Of a DNA stretch of 64,000 bases, positions 57,701-64,000 are shown in pieces. The translations under genes were made by a program, and so were the position numbers. This stretch comes from Antedon mediterranea (taxonomy: Eukaryota; Echinodermata; Crinoidea; Comatulida; Antedonidae): the NCBI RefSeq assembly GCF_964355755.1, contig NC_092678.1, positions 10,948,922-11,012,921 of the forward strand, read 5' to 3'. The notes beneath the pieces were generated by a model. That model was not told the origin of the DNA. It worked only from the letters and a program-made list of their open reading frames with translations, and did no database searches. Every line of letters begins with the position of its first letter. Position 1 is the first letter of the stretch.

Positions 57701-60700
57701 AAATGGTCTAAAACGTCTCCAAATGCGATTTGAAGCTTTTCTAAGCACTTTGGTGTTTTTATGTTAAAAAGTTTTTTCGAAAATCACAAAATGGTCTAAA
57801 ACGTCTCCAAATGCGATTTGAAGCTTTTCTGTACACTTTGATGTTTTGTGTGAAAAAGTTTTGTCGAAATGCTCAAAATGGTCTAAAACGTTTTTAAAAC
57901 GATATTAAGCTATTTTGTGCTCTTTGATGTTTTTGTATAACCAAGTTTTTTCGAAAATCACAAAATGGTCTAAAACGTCTCCAAATGCGATTTGAAGCTT
58001 TTCCAAACACTTTGCTGTTTTTATGTTAACAAGTTTTTTCGAAAATCACAAAATGGTCTAAAACATCTCCAAATGCGATTTGAAGCTATTCTGTACCATT
58101 TGATGTTTTGTGTGAAAAAGTTTTGTCGAAATGCTCAAAATGGTCTAAAACGTTTTTAAAATGATATTAAGCTATTTTGTGCTCTTTGATGTTTTTGTTT
58201 AACAAAGTTTCATCGAAATGAACAAAATGGTCTAAAACGTCTCCAAATGCGATTTGAAGCTTTTCCAAGCACTTTGCTGTTTTTATGTTAACAAGTTTTT
58301 TGAAAATCACAAAATGGTCAAAAACGTCTCAAAATGCGATTTGAAGGTATTCTGAGCACTTTGGTGTTTTTGTGTGAAAAGTTTTAACGAAATGCTCAAA
58401 ATGGTCTAAAACGTTTTTAAAACGATATTAAGCTATTTTGTGCTCTTTGATGTTTTTGTGTAACCAAGTTTCATCGATATGAACAAAATGGTCTAAAACG
58501 TCTCCAAATGCGATTTGAAGCTTTTCTAAGCACTTTGGTGTTTTTATGTTAACAAGTTTTTTCGAAAATCACAAAATGGTCTAAAACGTCTCCAAATGCG
58601 ATTTGAAGATATTCTGAGCACTTTGGTGTTTTTATGTCAAAAAGTTTTTTCGAAAATCACAAAATGGTCTAAAACGTCTCCAAATGTGATTTGAAGCTAT
58701 TCTGTACACTTTGATGTTTTGTGTGAAAAAGTTTTGTCGAAATGCTCAAAATGGTCTAAAACGTTTTTAAAACGATATTAAGCTATTTTGTGCTCTTTGA
58801 TGTTTTTGTGTAACCAAGTTTCATCGAAATGAACAAAATGGTCTAAAACGTCTCCAAATGCGAATTGAAGCTTTTCCAAGCACTTTGCTGTTTTTATGTT
58901 AACAAGTTTTTTCGAAAATCACAAAATGGTCTAAAACGTCTCAAAATGCGATTTGAAGGTATTCTGAGCACTTTGGTGTTTTTGTGTGAAAAGTTTTAAC
59001 GAAATGCTCAAAATGGTCTAAAACGGTTTCTAATGTGATTTTAAGCACTTTGATGTTTTTGTATAACCAAGTTTCATCGAAATGCACAAAATGGTCTAAA
59101 ACGTCTCCAAATGCGATTTGAAGCTTTTCTAAGCACTTTGGTGTTTTTATGTTAAAAAGTTTTTTCGAAAATCACAAAATGGTCTAAAACGTCTCCAAAT
59201 GCGATTTGAAGCTCTTCTGTACACTTTGATGTTTTGTGTGAAAAAGTTTTTTCGAAATGCTCAAAATGGTCTAAAACGTTTTTAAATACGATATTAAGCT
59301 GTTTTGTGCACTTTGATGATTTGTGTGAAAAGTTTTAACGAAATGCTCAAAATGGTCTAAAACGGTTTCTAATGTGATTTTAAGCACTTTGATGTTTTTG
59401 TGTAACCAAGTTTTTTCGAAAATCACAAAATGGTCTAAAACGTCTCCAAATGCGATTTGAAGCTTTTCTAAGCACTTTGGTGTTTTTATGTTAACAAGTT
59501 TTTTTCGAAAATCACAAAATGGTCTAAAACGTCTCCAAATGCGATTTGAAGCTATTCTGTACACTTTGATGTTTTGTGTGAAAAAGTTTTGTCGAAATGC
59601 TCAAAATGGTCTAAAACGTTTTTAAAACGATATTAAGCTATTTTGTGCTCTTTGATGTTTTTGTGTAACCAAGTTTCATCGAAATGAACAAAATGGTCTA
59701 AAACGTCTCCAAATGCGATTTGAAGCTTTTCCAAGCACTTTGCTGTTTTTATGTTAACAAGTTTTTTCGAAAATCACAAAATGGTCTAAAACGTCTCAAA
59801 ATGCGATTTGAAGGTATTCTGAGCAATTTGGTGTTTTTGTGTGAAAAGTTTTAACGAAATGCTCAAAATGGTCTAAAACGGTTCTAATGTGATTTTAAGC
59901 ACTTTGATGCTTTTGTATAACCAAGTTTCATCGAAATGCTCAAAATGGTCTAAAACGTTTTTAAAACGATATTAAGTTATTTTGTGATCTTTGATGTTTT
60001 TGTGTAACCAAGTTTCATCGAAATGAACAAAATGGTCTAAAACGTCTCCAAATGCGATTTGAAGCTTTTGTGTAACCAAGTTTTTTTCGAAAATCACAAA
60101 ATTGTCTAAAACGTCTCCGAATGCGATTTGAAGCTCTTCTGTACACTTTGATGTTTTGTGTGAAAAAGTTTTGTCGAAATGCTCAAAATGGTCTAAAACG
60201 TTTTTAAATACGATATTAAGCTGTTTTGTGCACTTTGATGATTTGTGTGAAAAGTTTTAACGAAATGCTCAAAATGGTCTAAAACGGTTTCTAATGTGAT
60301 TTTAAGCACTTTGATGTTTTTGTGTAACCAAGTTTTTTCGAAAATCACAAAATGGTCTAAAACGTCTCAAAATGCGATTTGAAGGTATTCTGAGCACTTT
60401 GGTGTTTTTGTGTGAAAAGTTTTAAAGAAAGCTCAAAATGGTCTAAAACGGTACTAATGTGATTTTAAGCACTTTAATGTTTTTGTATAACCAAGTTTCA
60501 TCGAAATGCACAAAATGGTCTAAAACGTGTCCAAATGCGATTTAAAGGTATTCTAGACACTTTGATGTTTTGTGTGAAAAACTTTTCTCGAAATGCTCAA
60601 AATGGTCTAAAACGTTTTTAAAACGATATTAAGCTATTTTGTGCTCTTTGATGTTTTTGTGTAACCAAGTTTCATCGAAATGAACAAAATGGTCTAAAAC

Positions 60701-63700
60701 GTCTCCAAATGCGATTTGAAGCTTTTCCAAGCACTTTGCTGTTTTATGTTAACAAGTTTTTTCGAAAATCACAAAATGGTCTAAAACGTCTCCAAATGCG
60801 ATTTGAAGGTATTCTGAGCACTTTGGTGTTTTTGTGTGAAAAGTTTTAACGAAATGCTCAAAATGGTCTAAAACGGTTCTAATGTGATTTTAAGCACTTT
60901 AATGTTTTTGTATAACCAAGTTTCGTCGAAATGCACAAAATGGTCTAAAACGTGTCCAAATGCGATTTAAAGGTATTCTAGACACTTTGATGTTTTGTGT
61001 GAAAAAGTTTTCTCGAAATGCTCAAAATGGTCTAAAACGTTTTCCAATACCCTATTTGATGTTTTTGTGTAACCAAGTTTTTTCGAAAATCACAAAATTG
61101 TCTAAAACGTCTCCGAATGCGATTTGAAGCTCTTCTGTACACTTTGATGTTTTGTGTAAAAAAGTTTTGTCGAAATGCTCAAAATGGTCTAAAACGTTTT
61201 TAAATACGATATTAAGCTGTTTTGTGCACTTTGATGATCTGTGTGAAAAGTTTTAACGAAATGCTCAAAATGGTCTAAAACGTCTCCAAATGCGATTTAA
61301 AGCTATTCTAGAGACTTTGATGTTTTGTGTGAAAAGGTTTTCTCGAAATGCTCAAAATGGTCTAAAACGTCTCCAAATGCGATTTGAAGATATTCTGAGC
61401 ACTTTGGTGTTTTTATGTTAAAAAGTTTTTTCGAAAATCACAAAATGGTCTAAAACGTCTCCAAATGCGATTTGAAGCTATTCTGTACACTTTGATGTTT
61501 TGTGTGAAAAAGTTTTAACGAAATGCTCAAAATGGTCTAAAACGGTTCTAATGTGATTTTAAGCACTTTGATGTTTTTGTATAACCAAGTTTCATCGAAA
61601 TGAACAAAATGGTCTAAAACGTCTCCAAATGCGATTTGAAGCTTTTCCAAGCACTTTGCTGTTTTTATGTTAACAAGTTTTTTCGAAAATCACAAAATGG
61701 TCTAAAACGTCTCAAAATGCGATTTTAAGGTATTCTGAGCACTTTGGTGTTTTTGTGTGAAAAGTTTTAACGAAATGCTCAAAATGGTCTAAAACGGTTC
61801 TAATGTGATTTTAAGCACTTTGATGTTTTTGTATAACCAAGTTTCATCGATATGAACAAAATGGTCTAAAACGTCTCCAAATGCGATTTGAAGCTTTTCT
61901 AAGCACTTTGGTGTTTTTATGTTAACAAGTTTTTTCGAAAATCACAAAATGGTCTAAAACGTCTCCAAATGCGATTTGAAGATATTCTGAGCACTTTGGT
62001 GTTTTTATGTTAAAAAGTTTTTTCGAAAATCACAAAATGGTCTAAAACGTCTCCAAATGCGATTTGAAGCTATTCTGTACACTTTGATGTTTTGTGTGAA
62101 AAAGTTTTGTCGAAATGCTCAAAATGGTCTAAAACGTTTTTAAAACGATATTAAGCTATTTTGTGCTCTTTGATGTTTTTGTGTAACCAAGTTTCATCGA
62201 AATGAACAAAATGGTCTAAAACGTCTCCAAATGCGATCTGAAGCTTTTCCAAGCACTTTGCTGTTTTTATGTTAACAAGTTTTTTCGAAAATCACAAAAT
62301 GGTCTAAAACGTCTCAAAATGCGATTTGAAGGTATTCTGAGCACTTTGGTGTTTTTGTGTGAAAAGTTTTAACGAAATGCTCAAAATGGTCTAAAACGGT
62401 TCTAATGTGATTTTAAGCACTTTAATGTTTTTGTATAACCAAGTTTCATCGAAATGCACAAAATGGTCTAAAACGTCTCCAAATGCGATTTAAAGCTATT
62501 CTAGACACTTTGATGTTTTGTGTGAAAAAGTTTTCTCGAAATTCTCAAAATGGTCTAAAACGTTTTCCAATACCATATTAAGCTATTTTGTGCAATTTGA
62601 TGTTTTTGTGTAACCAAGTTTTTTCGAAAATCACAAAATTGTCTAAAACGTCTCCGAATGCGATTTGAAGCTCTTCTGTACACTTTGATGTTTTGTGTGA
62701 AAAAGTTTTGTCGAAATGCTCAAAATGGTCTAAAACGTTTTTAAATACGATATTAAGCTGTTTTGTGCACTTTGATGATTTGTGTGAAAAGTTTTAACGA
62801 AATGCTCAAAATGGTCTAAAACGGTTTCTAATGTGATTTTAAGCTCTTTGATGTTTTTGTGTAACCAAGTTTTTTCGAAAATCACAAAATGGTCTAAAAC
62901 GTCTCCAAATGCGATTTGAAGCTTTTCTAAGCACTTTGGTGTTTTTATGTTAACAAGTTTTTTCGCAAATCACAAAATGGTCTAAAACGTCTCCAAATGC
63001 GATTTGAAGATATTCTGAGCACATTGGTGTTTTTATGTTAAAAAGTTTTTTCGAAAATCACAAAATGGTCTAAAACGTTTCCAAATGCGATTTGAAGCTC
63101 TTCTGTATACTTTGATGTTTTGTGTGAAAAAGTTTTGTCGAAATGCTCAAAATGGTCTAAAACGTTTTTAAATACGATATTAAGCTGTTTTGTGCACTTT
63201 GATGATTTGTGTGAAAAGTTTTAAAGAAATGCTCAAAATGGTCAAAAACGGTTTCTAATGTGATTTTAAGCACTTTGATGTTTTGTGTAACCAAGTTTTT
63301 TCGAAAATCACAAAATGGTCTAAAACGTCTCCAAATGCGATTTGAAGCTTTTCTAAACACTTTGGTGTTTTTATGTTAACAAGTTTTTTCGAAAATCACA
63401 AAATGGTCTAAAACGTCTCCAAATGCAATTTGAAGCTATTCTGTACACTTTGATGTTTTGTGTGAAAAAGTTTTGTCGAAATGCTCAAAATGGTCTAAAA
63501 CGTTTTTAAAACGATATTAAGCTATTTTGTGCTCTTTGATGTTTTTGTGTAACCAAGTTTCATCGATATGAACAAAATGGTCTAAAACGTCTCAAAATGC
63601 GATTTGAAGGTATTCTGAGCACTTTGGTGTTTTTGGGTGAAAAGTTTTAACGAAATGCTCAAAATGGTCTAAAACGGTTTCTAATGTGATTTTAAGCACT

Positions 63701-64000
63701 TTGAAGTATTTGTACAAACAAGTTTCATCGAAATGCACAAAATGGTCTAAAACGTCTCCAAATGCGATTTGAAGCTTTTCTAAGCACTTTGGTGTTTTTA
63801 TGTTTACAAGTTTTTTCGAAAATCACAAAATGGTCTAAAACGTCTCAAAATGCGATTTGAAGATATTCTGAGCACTTTGGTGTTTTTATGTTAAAAAGTT
63901 TTTTCGAAAATCACAAAATGGTCTAAAACGTCTCCAAATGCGATTTGAAGCTCTTCTGTACACTTTGATGTTTTGTGTGAAAAAGTTTAGTCGAAATGCT
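51771..64000. repeat. Satellite 2, segment 4, running off the window
   Basis: About 140 monomers of the ~87 bp satellite with no interruption to the window end. Monomer length is close to 29 codons, so antisense frames of up to 97 codons arise by chance repetition and are not called. Subtype order is locally periodic (see 56400-59180). The array clearly continues beyond 64000. Confidence 0.95.
56400..59180. repeat. Two tandem ~1.39 kb higher-order units in satellite 2
   Basis: Rare variants recur at an offset of 1388-1390 bp, about 16 monomers: CCAAACACTTTGC at 56613 and 58003, AACAAAGTTTCATCG near 56812 and 58202, TCATCGATATGAAC at 57082 and 58471, TATGTCAAAAAG near 57245 and 58633, and GCGAATTGAAGC near 57472 and 58860. 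A third partial copy with the same variants lies near 53000-53460. Confidence 0.8.

Noticed and set aside
24613-64000. Antisense open frames of 60-97 codons in satellite 2 (for example 59271-59564)
   Set aside because: The 87 bp period equals 29 codons, so open frames repeat automatically. They are short, start at arbitrary monomers, and change with every 1 bp slip.

Overview
This is eukaryotic DNA from an animal genome and is almost entirely repetitive. I recognise no host single-copy gene, rRNA gene, functional tRNA gene or CRISPR array. Three things point to a marine invertebrate, most plausibly an echinoderm or a related deuterostome: a CR1/L2-type retrotransposon with a 2A-like peptide (described in sea urchins), spliced transposon genes with GT-AG introns, and dense AGGCCTA-type tracts. 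This assignment is inference, not proof.

Layout. (1) 1-3446: AT-rich spacer with small hairpins, a duplicated ~0.3 kb segment (1329-1682 and 2140-2444) and a degenerate minisatellite. (2) 3447-~6790: a minus-strand CR1/L2-like non-LTR retrotransposon with an endonuclease, a reverse transcriptase, a (TGAAA)n tail and two frame breaks. (3) 6791-8206: AT-rich spacer. (4) 8207-~24612: satellite 1, about 60 tandem monomers of ~261 bp, interrupted by two copies of a tRNA-derived SINE and rearranged by large segment duplications. Most monomers carry a tRNA-like Pol III A box and B box 43 bp apart, followed by a T-run. (5) ~24613-64000: satellite 2, about 280 monomers of ~87 bp sharing an invariant AAATGGTCTAAAACG core, continuing past the window end. 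Three insertions split it: an 8.1 kb Ty3/Gypsy-like LTR element (26816-34942), a 5.75 kb PIF/Harbinger DNA transposon (39627-45379) and an unclassified 897 bp insertion (50874-51770).

How the parts relate. The LTR element encodes Gag and a Pol with protease, RT, RNase H and integrase on the minus strand. Its LTRs differ by about 1.1% plus one 9 bp indel, so it is fairly young, but Pol has a premature stop and a frame break. The Harbinger element is a two-gene transposon: a spliced DDE transposase on the plus strand, broken by a small frame-shifting deletion, and a convergent, apparently intact MADF-BESS DNA-binding partner gene on the minus strand, with two nested MITEs between them. The region looks like heterochromatin, perhaps pericentromeric, serving as a transposon sink. 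The most unusual feature is satellite 1, whose monomers look like tandem Pol III mini-genes derived from a tRNA/SINE.
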